Of a DNA stretch of 64,000 bases, positions 1-9,907 are shown in pieces. The notes beneath the pieces were generated by a model, which worked only from the letters and a program-made list of their open reading frames with translations, did not search any database and was not told the DNA's origin. The stretch covers positions 62,001-126,000 of the forward strand of contig BQJD01000001.1 in the NCBI GenBank assembly GCA_021604525.1. Direction: 5' to 3'. The stretch's first letter is position 1, and every line of letters starts with the position of its first letter. Made by a program: the position numbers and the translations under genes. The DNA is from a marine bacterium B5-7. Lineage in GTDB: Bacteria; Pseudomonadota; Gammaproteobacteria; Arenicellales; CAJQKF01.

Positions 1-903
1 ACCGTCGGCAGGTGTCTTATCGGTTTTATTCAATGTTAGAAATTCAGCGCGAATCACAAGCTTCGACTCTCTTCCGGTGATTGCATTACGTACGCGCTCG
101 ATGGGAACAGGTACATTCCCGAAGTCCCTTGCTTCGACCATTGCATGCTCGCCATCTACGCTTAAGGTACGGCTTTCAATGATGTTGGATGCACCAAGGA
201 AACGGGCGACAAATTCCGATGACGGTGTATTGTAGACCTCCTCTGGTGCCCCGACCTGCTCGACATTGCCGGCGCTCATAACAACGATGGTATCCGACAT
301 TGCCAGCGCTTCTGACTGATCGTGGGTCACGAATAAAGTGGTGATGCCAAGCTGGTGTTGTATCCGCTTTAACTCAACACGCATGTCCTCACGAAGATTG
401 GCATCCAGGGCTGATAACGGCTCATCGAGCAACAGTACATCCGGTTTAATAACGATCGCGCGTGCCAACGCGATTCGTTGTTGTTGACCGCCGGATAGTT
501 GTTTCGGATAACGATCACCTAATGATGGTAGCTGTACCAGATCGAGCGCTTCGTTTACCAGTTTCTTGATTTGACTTCGTTCGATATCACGATAGCGTAA
601 ACCGAAGGCAACATTGTCGTACACAGTCTTATGTGGAAACAGTGCGTAATTTTGAAATACCAAACCGAGATTGCGTTTATGGATGGGTGTTTCATTTACG
701 CGTTTGCCCTTGATGCGGATCTCGCCCGCACTCGGATCCAGCAGCCCTGCCACCATGCGCAAAGTAGTTGTCTTGCCGCAGCCGGATGGGCCAAGAAGTG
801 TTACAAAGCTGCCTTCCGGGAGGGTTAGCGACATGGGTTGCAGCGCAGTAATGGCGCCAAACCGTTTGACGATATCTACGAGTTCAACGGCGGGTGTTGT
901 CAC
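1..903 (-). CDS. ABC transporter ATP-binding protein, PotA-like (partial, runs off left edge; GTG start)
   Basis: Reverse-strand translation VTTPAVELVDIVKRFGAITALQPMSLTLPEGSFVTLLGPSGCGKTTTLRMVAGLL...QLSGGQQQRIALARAIVIKPDVLLLDEPLSALDANLRE shows Walker A, ABC signature and Walker B; it lies directly downstream of the SBP and permeases. Absent from the ORF track (no stop in window, GTG start). Confidence 0.9.
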   Translation of the reverse strand, partial: MTTPAVELVDIVKRFGAITALQPMSLTLPEGSFVTLLGPSGCGKTTTLRMVAGLLDPSAGEIRIKGKRVNETPIHKRNLGLVFQNYALFPHKTVYDNVAFGLRYRDIERSQIKKLVNEALDLVQLPSLGDRYPKQLSGGQQQRIALARAIVIKPDVLLLDEPLSALDANLREDMRVELKRIQHQLGITTLFVTHDQSEALAMSDTIVVMSAGNVEQVGAPEEVYNTPSSEFVARFLGASNIIESRTLSVDGEHAMVEARDFGNVPVPIERVRNAITGRESKLVIRAEFLTLNKTDKTPADG

Positions 904-979
904 TATCGCAATCCATTAATGTAAAGAGGCGCAATACGGAGAAGGCGCATGGCTTTCTCCGTATTGCCGTGCACTGGCT

Positions 980-2125
980 TTAGTAGCCTTTTTGTATCCG
1001 TCCGAATTCTTTCGACCATGCCTGTTCGTTGCCATTCCAGTAGGCGGAGTTCGCAAAGGTAAGGCCGTCGAGAGTACCGCTTGGATCGAACGCGGGCAGC
1101 TTCGGAATCTTCTCGCCCAGATCGACCTTGTTGGGATCGAGTGCTGGTGGATAATTCTGTCCTTCCGCAACAGCAATGGCAGTAGCCGGTTCCAGCATGA
1201 AGTTCAGCAGCTCTTCACATGCTTCAAGCGGACTTCCCTTGATGACGAAGATACACTCCTGCCAGCCGTAGCCATTGGGCGGATCGAGGTAACCCATGTC
1301 ATGACCCTGTTCACGGAGCGCGTATATTCGACCGGACCAGCCTTCGGTTGTGTAGATTTCTTCTTCCGCCAACAGACTCATCAGTTCAGCGCCTGAACCC
1401 CAGTACTTCAGGGAAAGATCACGATGTGTGCGGATAGCGTTCCAGATGGCTTCCATATCTGTGGCATTATTGGGATCCTGATCGGTTTGCAGGGCGCCAT
1501 ACCATATACGTGTACGCCAGTCGCCCCAGCCACCAATTTTGCCTTTGTATTTCTCGTCGATCAGCAACCTGGCACCCTTTTCTTTGGCCTCGTCATCGCT
1601 GATATGTTTTCGATTATATGCAATACCTGTTGTTCCGTAGTCGTAAGGTACACAAGACAATTTTCCGTCGGTGACACCGCGAAATACTTCAATTAACTTG
1701 GGTATTACATACTGAAGGTTGGGAATATTATCTTCGTTCAGTACCGTTGTAAGTCCGAGACCATGATAACGAGCGTAGTCGAATACACCGGACAGGTGTG
1801 CGAGATTATATTCACCCGGGGCACTCGCCTTGACTCGCGCCAGATATTCGTCGCCACCGCCAAAAGTACCATCGACAACCTTGATACCGGTTTTTTCCTC
1901 GTACGGTGTAAAAGCATGCTCACGGAAGGCTTCGGAAACGACACCGCCCCAACCATCAAATCGAACTTCGTCCGGTTTGCTTGCCGCCACGGCATAGCGT
2001 GAAAATGGCGACACAACGCCATACGCTACCCCGGCAGCGCCAATCAGACCAAGAAAAGTCCGTCGATCAAGATCGCCGTTCTTATAGCGCTCGAGCAGGC
2101 GTTCGTAACGTTTACTATTGTCCAT
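980..2125 (-). CDS. Extracellular solute-binding protein, PotD/spermidine-putrescine family, twin-arginine-like signal (DRRTFLGLIG)
   Basis: 381 aa; N-terminal RRTFLG motif plus hydrophobic core; SBP-type sequence; next to PotB/C-like permeases and an ABC ATPase. Confidence 0.88.
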   Translation of the reverse strand: MDNSKRYERLLERYKNGDLDRRTFLGLIGAAGVAYGVVSPFSRYAVAASKPDEVRFDGWGGVVSEAFREHAFTPYEEKTGIKVVDGTFGGGDEYLARVKASAPGEYNLAHLSGVFDYARYHGLGLTTVLNEDNIPNLQYVIPKLIEVFRGVTDGKLSCVPYDYGTTGIAYNRKHISDDEAKEKGARLLIDEKYKGKIGGWGDWRTRIWYGALQTDQDPNNATDMEAIWNAIRTHRDLSLKYWGSGAELMSLLAEEEIYTTEGWSGRIYALREQGHDMGYLDPPNGYGWQECIFVIKGSPLEACEELLNFMLEPATAIAVAEGQNYPPALDPNKVDLGEKIPKLPAFDPSGTLDGLTFANSAYWNGNEQAWSKEFGRIQKGY

Positions 2126-2163
2126 CGTATTCCCCTTAAAGTTGTGATGGTGGATGTTGGGAC

Positions 2164-2952
2164 TCAGGCGCCCCTTCGGCTTGAAATGGTTCGGGCGAGC
2201 GCTGCACCGAACAGCGGCAGGCCAACCGTGAGCACAATCATTACGGTGCCGAGAGCGTTAATCTCTGGACTGATTGAGTTACGTAACATGGCAAAAATTT
2301 GTGTCGGCACGGTTTCTACGCCACCCGGCTTCCAGAACAGGGTGCCTGTTATGTCGTCAAAAGAAATAGTGAAGGCAAACAATGCCCCGGCGAAGATTGC
2401 CGGTGCCAGGAGTGGCAGGGTGATCGTAAAGAAAGTCTGTATGGGCGATGCCCCAAGACTCAACGCGGCTTCCTCGACATTGCGTGTGATTCCTACAAGC
2501 CGCGCTTGTACCACCAGCACCACAAATGGCATGGTGAAGATTACGTGCCCCAATAACAACAGTGGGAAACTTTTTGGTACGTTCAAAAATCGAAGGAACA
2601 GCAACAAGGCAACAGCCAGAACAACTTCCGGTACAAGGATTGGTGCGATCAGCAAAGTGGACATGAATTGTTTGCCAGGGAACTCATAGCGAACCAGTGC
2701 CAGGCTGGCGAGTACGCCTATAGTCGTGGATATCATGGCGGTTAATCCACCCAACAGAAATGACACCTTGAATGCTCTAACGATGGCATCGTTATTCCAC
2801 AATTCGACAAACCATCGTAGCGACACACCAGTCATCGGGAAGCTGCCGAACTGACTGTCATTAAAGGACAGCAGTACAACGACTCCGACCGGCAGAAACA
2901 TGAACAGGTAAATCAGAATTGCGTGAAGCCGAATGAATGACCAGCCGTTCAT
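2164..2952 (-). CDS. ABC transporter permease, PotC-like
   Basis: Multi-TM protein with EEAALSLGASPIQTFFTITLPLLAPAIFAG (EAA loop). Confidence 0.9.
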   Translation of the reverse strand: MNGWSFIRLHAILIYLFMFLPVGVVVLLSFNDSQFGSFPMTGVSLRWFVELWNNDAIVRAFKVSFLLGGLTAMISTTIGVLASLALVRYEFPGKQFMSTLLIAPILVPEVVLAVALLLFLRFLNVPKSFPLLLLGHVIFTMPFVVLVVQARLVGITRNVEEAALSLGASPIQTFFTITLPLLAPAIFAGALFAFTISFDDITGTLFWKPGGVETVPTQIFAMLRNSISPEINALGTVMIVLTVGLPLFGAALARTISSRRGA

Positions 2953-2956
2953 GAAA

Positions 2957-3838
2957 TCATTCCTGGCCGAATGACTTGGCTATCTGACCCATACCGACGA
3001 AGCGGTTATAGACCGTAACAACCAGACCGAGCACGAACAACAACATCAAGGACAATGCCGAACCCAGCGGCCAGTTGAGTTGCACGATAATGGCTTCATA
3101 CACCAGATTAGCGAACATGGCGTCGCGTGCTCCACCCAGCACAAGTGGGGTAATGTAAGTACCTGCGGCAAGTACAAAACACAGCAACCCGCCGGCGGCC
3201 AGTCCTGGCAGCGACAGTGGTAGCGTGACCTCAAGGAATGATTGCCATGAGGTACAACCCAAGGAACGAGCGGCACTTTCAAGGCTTTCATCAATTCCCT
3301 CAAGGCTCACATAAACGTTAAGAACCATGAATGGGAGTAGAAAATGAACCAGTCCGAGAATGACACTCGGTTCGTTATAGAGGAGTTGCAGCGGCTCGGC
3401 TAACAAACCGCTGTTGACCAAAAGCGTGTTGAGCGCACCGCTTACACCAAGAATGTTTATCCACGACATGGTGCGGATGATGTAGCTGATCCAGAAAGGC
3501 AGGATAAGCATCAGCAACAACAAAGTCTTGTTGCCAGACTTCGAGCGGGCGATAAAATAGGCGCAAGGATAACCTAGCAAGGCACAGGCAATCGTTGTTA
3601 TCAATGCGATTCGCAGCGTACTTAACAGGATATCCCGGTAGAATGAATCGGTGAGCGCTTCTTTCCAGTTATCGAGATAAAAGCCGACTTGTTCTGACCC
3701 GGCTGCGGTTCGAAGCCAAAACGAATACACCACGATAAAGGCGAGGGGTATGATCAATAACAGCACAATAGCTGTTAACGCCGGGGATAGTAAAATCCAC
3801 GGCTGACGCGTTTCACGTGCTTCAACAGTCGACGCCAT
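2957..3838 (-). CDS. ABC transporter permease, PotB-like
   Basis: Multi-TM protein with ESAARSLGCTSWQSFLEVTLPLSLPGLAAGG (EAA loop). Confidence 0.9.
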   Translation of the reverse strand: MASTVEARETRQPWILLSPALTAIVLLLIIPLAFIVVYSFWLRTAAGSEQVGFYLDNWKEALTDSFYRDILLSTLRIALITTIACALLGYPCAYFIARSKSGNKTLLLLMLILPFWISYIIRTMSWINILGVSGALNTLLVNSGLLAEPLQLLYNEPSVILGLVHFLLPFMVLNVYVSLEGIDESLESAARSLGCTSWQSFLEVTLPLSLPGLAAGGLLCFVLAAGTYITPLVLGGARDAMFANLVYEAIIVQLNWPLGSALSLMLLFVLGLVVTVYNRFVGMGQIAKSFGQE

Positions 3839-3944
3839 ACTCCTCTTCCGAATCTGTTTGCGACACCTTGCTTGAAGTGCGCTAATTCATTGTTATTCGT
3901 TGCAACTGCCAAACCAGTCTAGGCGCTTATCATCCATTCTTCAA

Positions 3945-3963
3945 ATACATGTCAGGAATGTAT
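3945..3963. promoter_or_regulatory. Inverted repeat ATACAT-N7-ATGTAT, candidate LysR-type operator
   Basis: Perfect 6-bp arms (3945-3950, 3958-3963) in the divergent intergenic region just before the likely LysR start at 3976. Confidence 0.45.
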
Positions 3964-3975
3964 AGAATAGATTTC

Positions 3976-4968
3976 ATGAATGACAATAATTCTGATATTA
4001 GAGCGGACGATCCAGGACGTAGCGCAGAAGCCTTTGTCCGTAACCTCGACTGGAATTTACTAAGGACCTTTATGGTGATAGTCGAAGCCAGGGGAATAAC
4101 TTCGGCTGCATCGGAACTCGGCCTAAAACAACCGAGTGTCTCTAATGCACTTCGACGACTTGAAAAACATACCGGTACTCAACTGATAGAACGCGGTTCG
4201 AATCGCTTCCGGGTAACGGGTGCGGGGAAGACGCTATATCGCGAATGTGTCGAAATTCATGGCACAGTCATTCGATTAGCCGATGAATTAAAGGGTGTTA
4301 CTGACGAGATCAACGAACATGTTCAATTGGCCATGGCGAGTCATGTATCGTCACCATTATTGAACGAGACGCTGTCCCGGTTTCATAAGGATCATCCCAA
4401 GGCAACGCTTTCCATAGATATTCATTCGAGTCGCGACGTTATCGAACGAGTAGTGCACAGGAGTGTCTCATTCGCGGTATGTCTCATCGACAAGATGAAT
4501 TCACGCCTCGAATATCGTCGACTGTACAGGGAGTATTTCGGACTGTATTGCGGGCCTTCCCATCCACTGTTCGGTCGTAAAAGATTAACGCTCGCCGATC
4601 TCGCAGGTGAAGCCTCAGTATCCTTTTCAACGGATCAGTTTACAGATGTTCTGAGACCTGTCGCGATGATGCGCGCGCGCGCTGGGTTGGATGGCAGGGT
4701 AGTGGGTATATCTTCCAATCTGGAAGAAGTCAGGCGGATGATCGTTTCAGGACTCGGTATCGGACCGTTGCCTGTTCATGTAATGACACGCGATGTTCGG
4801 GACGGACTACTTTGGCGTCTGCCACCCTATGATGAATTACCGGCCATAGATGTTTATGTTGCCTATAATCCGAAGACTCGTTTCAATCGGGCAGAAGCTA
4901 AATTGCTGGAACTGTTGTTAGAGTCGATTGAATCGACACCGATGGCCGAACGCACATATTCCAGTTGA
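3976..4968 (+). CDS. LysR-family transcriptional regulator (ATG 3976 preferred over 3949)
   Basis: N-terminal wHTH LDWNLLRTFMVIVEARGITSAASELGLKQPSVSNALRRLEKHTGTQLIERG, then an effector-binding domain. Confidence 0.9.
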   Translation: MNDNNSDIRADDPGRSAEAFVRNLDWNLLRTFMVIVEARGITSAASELGLKQPSVSNALRRLEKHTGTQLIERGSNRFRVTGAGKTLYRECVEIHGTVIRLADELKGVTDEINEHVQLAMASHVSSPLLNETLSRFHKDHPKATLSIDIHSSRDVIERVVHRSVSFAVCLIDKMNSRLEYRRLYREYFGLYCGPSHPLFGRKRLTLADLAGEASVSFSTDQFTDVLRPVAMMRARAGLDGRVVGISSNLEEVRRMIVSGLGIGPLPVHVMTRDVRDGLLWRLPPYDELPAIDVYVAYNPKTRFNRAEAKLLELLLESIESTPMAERTYSS

Positions 4969-5042
4969 GAATATTGATTCAGCCAATTCACTTTGATGTG
5001 TCCGGTGTTGCGCAGATAGAAACAACTCCCCACAAAATGGTT

Positions 5043-6185
5043 ATGAAAATATCAATTATAGGTGCAGGACCAGCGGGTCTGTATGCAGCAATACTAATCA
5101 AGCGATTGCGACCGGATATCAATATACGTCTCATCGAGCAAAATGCTGCAAATGTGACTTGGGGTTTTGGCGTAGTGTTTTCCGATAGAGCGCTCGATTT
5201 TCTCAAGGAAGATGATCCGGAAACGGCTGAGCTGGTTAAACCTGTCATGCAACACTGGGATGATATTGCCATAGTCCATCGTGGCGAGCGTGTGGCAATT
5301 GACGGTGTCGGCTTTCGATCAATCGGTCGTCTTGAGTTTTTGCTGTTGCTGCAAAAACGCGCTATCGAGCTTGGCATCGAGCCTGAATATGACACGCACA
5401 TTGATCGAGTCGAAGATGCAGGCGATGTGGATCTGGTGATTGGCGCTGATGGACTCAACTCAATCGTCCGGGCACAGGCACCGGAAGTCTACGGGGAAAA
5501 TCTGACTTACCTGAATAACCGTTTCGTCTGGTATGGGGCGAGTAAGGCGTTCGATGTTTTAACGCAAACTTTCAAATCGACGAAGTCTGGTCCATTCAAC
5601 GCTCATCACTATCGATACGCCCAGGCCAAAAGCACGTTTATCATTGAGTGTAGTGAACAAACATTCAAAAGAGTCGGATTCGGTTCCATGTCTGAGCCTG
5701 ATTATCGACAGATTTGCGAAGAGATATTTTCGGACGAGCTCGACGGCGCATCTCTGATTGCCAATAATTCCATCTGGCGACGCTTCCCGGTCCTTCGTTG
5801 TTCCACATGGCATCACACCAATCGAGTCCTGGTTGGTGACGCACTTCACACCGCACATTTTTCCATAGGGTCTGGAACCCGGTTAGCTCTTGAAGACGTC
5901 GTTGCCCTGGTGAAAGCCCTTGAATCAAATGATTATCGTATTGAAGATGCGCTGCCCGCATACCAAGCTGCGCGTCAGCCAATTCTTGATAAGCTCACCC
6001 GCGCTGCTGGTGCATCCGCCGAATGGTATGAGCATTTTAGCGATCATATGGCGCTCGCGCCATGGCCGTTCGCATTGAGCTATATCATGCGTGCACAGAG
6101 GTTGGACTTTACAAAGCTACAGAATATCGCACCACAATTTGCCAGTGAGATCAAACAACGGAATATCATAATTCCAAGCAGTTAA
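5043..6185 (+). CDS. FAD-dependent monooxygenase resembling the N-terminal half of salicylyl-CoA 5-hydroxylase / anthraniloyl-CoA monooxygenase
   Basis: MKISIIGAGPAGLYAAILIKRLRPDINIRLIEQN (GxGxxG) and GDALHTAHFSIGSGTRLALEDVVAL (GD motif). Likely start 5043 (or 5037) rather than 4965. Confidence 0.8.
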   Translation: MKISIIGAGPAGLYAAILIKRLRPDINIRLIEQNAANVTWGFGVVFSDRALDFLKEDDPETAELVKPVMQHWDDIAIVHRGERVAIDGVGFRSIGRLEFLLLLQKRAIELGIEPEYDTHIDRVEDAGDVDLVIGADGLNSIVRAQAPEVYGENLTYLNNRFVWYGASKAFDVLTQTFKSTKSGPFNAHHYRYAQAKSTFIIECSEQTFKRVGFGSMSEPDYRQICEEIFSDELDGASLIANNSIWRRFPVLRCSTWHHTNRVLVGDALHTAHFSIGSGTRLALEDVVALVKALESNDYRIEDALPAYQAARQPILDKLTRAAGASAEWYEHFSDHMALAPWPFALSYIMRAQRLDFTKLQNIAPQFASEIKQRNIIIPSS

Positions 6186-6267
6186 GCATGACTGCCATTT
6201 GCTCGAACATCAGCTACACGGTAATCGCTCAATTGGTCTATTGATGTTGTACGATATAGCTAACTGG

Positions 6268-7746
6268 TTAACTTCCTGATTGTGTCGAGTCTGTGGCTTC
6301 CAAGTGTTCCTGGTTACGCTCGGAAATTAGCTTGTAAGCGATGTAGTACTTGAAAATATTGCCAACGTATTGAACCGTCTCGCGACCTACTCGTTCAGCG
6401 ACGACATATTCGACATTGCCAAACCATACATCAGGATCAAGGCCCCTCTCAGCCGCTTCCTTACGTAGTTTGGTAATCTTGGCGGGACCCGCGTTATAGG
6501 ACGCGAATGTCAGCAGTGTTTTATTAACGTCGTCGGCACCTGAATCAGCAAAATAGCGATCACGCAGAAATCGTAAATATTTGGTGCCGGCATGAATGTT
6601 ATTTTCAAGAACATCAATCTCGGGAATGCCGACGTTCGGGTCTGAAGCCGTACTTTGTAACAGTTGCATTACTCCTATTGCTCCCGCAGAACTTCGGGTA
6701 CTCTGATCAAGTCGCGACTCCTGATAGCCCAGTGCTGCGAGCATGAGCCAGTCGAAATCATATTCATTCGCATAGTGCTTAAAATATTTCACCATTGATT
6801 GATAACGGGCGAGCTCATCTTTATCAGTAGCATTGCGTACCCATTTGTTTTCCTTCATATATCGCTTGAAGAGAACATTGCCGATCATGGTGCCTTTTTT
6901 ATTTGCCGCGACGAACTCATTGACAACTTTTTCAAGCTCCGGGCTATTTTTCCTGAATGCCCAGCCAATATTGCTTTCCTTGTTTATTGCGATATCCGAA
7001 CGAACCTTGATGTCAGGAAAAATATCCTTCCAGAAGTCGGCTTTGTGACTGTCTACAATGGTCATTGTCATCAGACCGGCATTAGCCATCTCAAGAAGAT
7101 CGCTATCTTCAAGAACCTCATCGACAATCTGAATGTTGACCGGGTCAAGATTGCTTTGCTCAAATTGTTTATTGAGCTCGAGTAGAGAGGTGTGGTAACT
7201 ACTCGACTTGCGTACAAAAATCTCTTTACCAGCGAGATCAATTAATGTATTTATCGTTGGTGCATCTGATCCTGTGACCAGAATTTCTGTAACACCGGTG
7301 AGCAAAGGATTTGAAAAATCCACTTCTTTCTGACGCTCGGGAGTAATGGTCATGTTGGCTACAATGACATCACCAAGTCCTTCATTGAGTGCCGGGATCA
7401 ATCTGTCGTGAGTGACGGGTATATATATCACCTGCATTTTTCTCGCTTTGTGATTATATTTCTCGTCAATGAATTGACGGAACTGCTCCAGCGCATCATA
7501 GGAAATACCGCGCTGGGTAGGTCCATCCAGAAAATACATGAGCCTGTTGTAAACGACGAGCGCACGTATTTGTCGGCGTTCCTGCATGGCATCAAAATCC
7601 CCGGTCCATTTTTTCGAAAGAGAAACAACCGAACTATCAGCGGTGATTGCGGTTGCCGGCTGAAGCAGAGTCAAAAAAAGCAACAGAGCTGCACAACAAC
7701 CGGCGGCTAGGTTATTTAATGAATAATGGTTGTATTCAGACGACAT
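6268..7746 (-). CDS. MltF-like membrane-bound lytic murein transglycosylase (SBP_bac_3 + SLT domains)
   Basis: Signal peptide; periplasmic SBP-like region; SLT motif LAALGYQESRLDQSTRSSAGAIGVMQLLQSTA. Confidence 0.88.
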   Translation of the reverse strand: MSSEYNHYSLNNLAAGCCAALLLFLTLLQPATAITADSSVVSLSKKWTGDFDAMQERRQIRALVVYNRLMYFLDGPTQRGISYDALEQFRQFIDEKYNHKARKMQVIYIPVTHDRLIPALNEGLGDVIVANMTITPERQKEVDFSNPLLTGVTEILVTGSDAPTINTLIDLAGKEIFVRKSSSYHTSLLELNKQFEQSNLDPVNIQIVDEVLEDSDLLEMANAGLMTMTIVDSHKADFWKDIFPDIKVRSDIAINKESNIGWAFRKNSPELEKVVNEFVAANKKGTMIGNVLFKRYMKENKWVRNATDKDELARYQSMVKYFKHYANEYDFDWLMLAALGYQESRLDQSTRSSAGAIGVMQLLQSTASDPNVGIPEIDVLENNIHAGTKYLRFLRDRYFADSGADDVNKTLLTFASYNAGPAKITKLRKEAAERGLDPDVWFGNVEYVVAERVGRETVQYVGNIFKYYIAYKLISERNQEHLEATDSTQSGS

Positions 7747-8360
7747 GTCAGGCTACCTATTGATATGTAGTGGAGATGGAAATTGCTGAAGTTGATCGGC
7801 AATGGCACTTGATACATTATCCATCCAGATGATACTGATACGGTATTATTCGAACGTCAGATTTTACTTTTAGTTGGAAGTATAACAATTACCGCCTGAC
7901 TCATATCCGGATTCTTCATGACCACGGGACAGAAATTTGAAATTAATTATAGCAAGAGCCGACTTATAGAATCCTTAAGAAGACTGATGGGTCTTGATGC
8001 TGGTTTTAATTTGTCCACGATATATGGGCACGATTTGTGACATCGTCGAGCTTGGACATGATTCGCGCTATTACGTATGGATTTGCGGCTGGCTTTTGGA
8101 ACGATAGCATGCGGACTTATCAGCTATCGAAGTCAATGACAGTCCGAATTTGACCAATTAAACATGCTTGATGTGCACATCAGGTTTATCAAGCAGTCAT
8201 TCCTTCGATTGATCTTGACTAGTTACATAATCTGGCAAAAATATGACGAAATGCATGCTATTTGGAAATTCCGGATTACATATCCGGGATTTACCTCATC
8301 ATGGGGCAAGTGGTGAATTCGAATATCATTCCTTCTAACACACCTTGAAATATTAATGAA

Positions 8361-9794
8361 ATGAAACGCGGACGTGTCAAGATGATTGCATTATTTATCT
8401 CGATCATGCATCTGCTCGGTATTGCTGCTGCCATTGATGCCATTATCAGTGTCAGGACCTCGCAGGGTGCGGTGGCCTGGTCGGTATCACTGGTCACTTT
8501 TCCATATGTAGCATTGCCGGCCTACCTTCTGTTTGGACGCTCCAGGTTTGAAGGATATCTTGAAGAGCGTGAAAAGGTGGCTAACACCATGAATAACCTG
8601 AGCAAGCAGATCATTGCCGATGCCAGGGAGTACGGTTTGCCGCCAGGTGTCGATATGCCAATCTATACCAGTCTTGTGAAGCTTGGCACGTTGCCCGCCA
8701 TGCGTAAAAATCGTCTGCAGTTGTTAATCAATGGCAACGCGACTTTTGACAGTATTCTGAAAGGAATTTCAGGTGCTCAAAGTCACGTGCTGGTTGAGTT
8801 TTATACCATCAAGGATGACGGCCTTGGAGGCAGGTTAAAAGATGCCCTCATCGAAAGAGCCCGTGCCGGCATAAAGGTATACGTGGTCTATGACGAGGTC
8901 GGCAGTCTTGGTTTGCCATCCACGTATGTTGATGCCCTTCGCAATGCCGGCGTACAGATACACGCTTTCGATACCAGAAAGGGGAGTGGCAACCGCTTTC
9001 AATTGAACTTTCGCAATCATCGAAAGATTGTCGTAGTTGACGGAAAGTCTGCCTGGATTGGTGGTCATAACGTTGGCGATGACTACCTTGGATTGAATCC
9101 GAAGATTGGTCCGTGGCGTGATACTCATTCGCAGGTGGATGGTCCTGCAGCGATCATGGCGCAAGCGGTCATTGCCATGGATTGGTATTGGGCGACCAAT
9201 TCATTACCCGAGGTCGATTGGTCGATTCATCCTGTCGAAGATGGGGACTCTACCGTCATGGTGTATCCGACGGATCCGTCTGGTCAGTACGAAGGGGCGA
9301 CGATGTTGTTTATGCAGGCTATTACTCTTTCGCGAAAATCACTGTGGATAGCAACGCCATATTTTGTTCCGGATGAAGGCATTATTTCTGCGTTGCAAAT
9401 TGCGGCGTTACGAGGAGTCGATGTGCGGCTGATTATTGCTGATAAATCAGATAACAAACTGGTTGATTTCGCTGCCTGGTCCTACTTGCCGAGGCTGATG
9501 GAAGCCGGCATAAAAGTTTACCGATACACCGGTGGTTTTCTTCATGAAAAAGTTTTCCTCGTCGATGACAAAGATGCAGGCGTCGGTACCATTAACTTTG
9601 ATAATCGCTCTTTCAGGCTGAATTTTGAAATCGTACTAATGGCAACAGATATTGACTTCGCGCGGGAGGTCAGGGAAATGCTTGTAAATGATATGGAGAA
9701 TTCCAGGCAGGTGTTACCCGAAGAACTTGATACCAAGTCATTCTGGTTTCCACTTGCAACCGGTTTTGCACGCTTGATGGCGCCAATTCTTTAA
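8361..9794 (+). CDS. Cardiolipin synthase, ClsA-like
   Basis: Two N-terminal TM segments and two HKD motifs (NHRKIVVVDGKSAWIGG; LHEKVFLVDD...GTINFDNRSF). Confidence 0.9.
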   Translation: MKRGRVKMIALFISIMHLLGIAAAIDAIISVRTSQGAVAWSVSLVTFPYVALPAYLLFGRSRFEGYLEEREKVANTMNNLSKQIIADAREYGLPPGVDMPIYTSLVKLGTLPAMRKNRLQLLINGNATFDSILKGISGAQSHVLVEFYTIKDDGLGGRLKDALIERARAGIKVYVVYDEVGSLGLPSTYVDALRNAGVQIHAFDTRKGSGNRFQLNFRNHRKIVVVDGKSAWIGGHNVGDDYLGLNPKIGPWRDTHSQVDGPAAIMAQAVIAMDWYWATNSLPEVDWSIHPVEDGDSTVMVYPTDPSGQYEGATMLFMQAITLSRKSLWIATPYFVPDEGIISALQIAALRGVDVRLIIADKSDNKLVDFAAWSYLPRLMEAGIKVYRYTGGFLHEKVFLVDDKDAGVGTINFDNRSFRLNFEIVLMATDIDFAREVREMLVNDMENSRQVLPEELDTKSFWFPLATGFARLMAPIL

Positions 9795-9907
9795 GGAAAG
9801 GTTACTGGCTTGTTAGCTAACATCCGTTCGAAAGAGAAAACTGTCGATCAAGTCAATGTGCTCGTCACAAACAAGCACTGACTCAATCTTATCCGAGTGA
9901 ACAACGT

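Noticed and set aside
2144-2689. 181-aa plus-strand ORF antisense to the PotC-like permease
   Set aside because: The minus-strand frame has a clear permease with EAA loop; the plus-strand product is low-complexity and unrecognisable.
4988-5458. 156-aa minus-strand ORF opposite the FAD monooxygenase
   Set aside because: Fully covered by the convincing plus-strand monooxygenase.
7133-7155. Palindrome TTGACCGGGTCAA as a regulatory site
   Set aside because: Inside the MltF-like coding sequence and not near a plausible start; likely chance.
7747-8360. ~600-bp intergenic region as a possible small RNA gene or decayed ORF
   Set aside because: No long ORF, convincing hairpin/terminator or recognisable RNA motif could be supported by eye.
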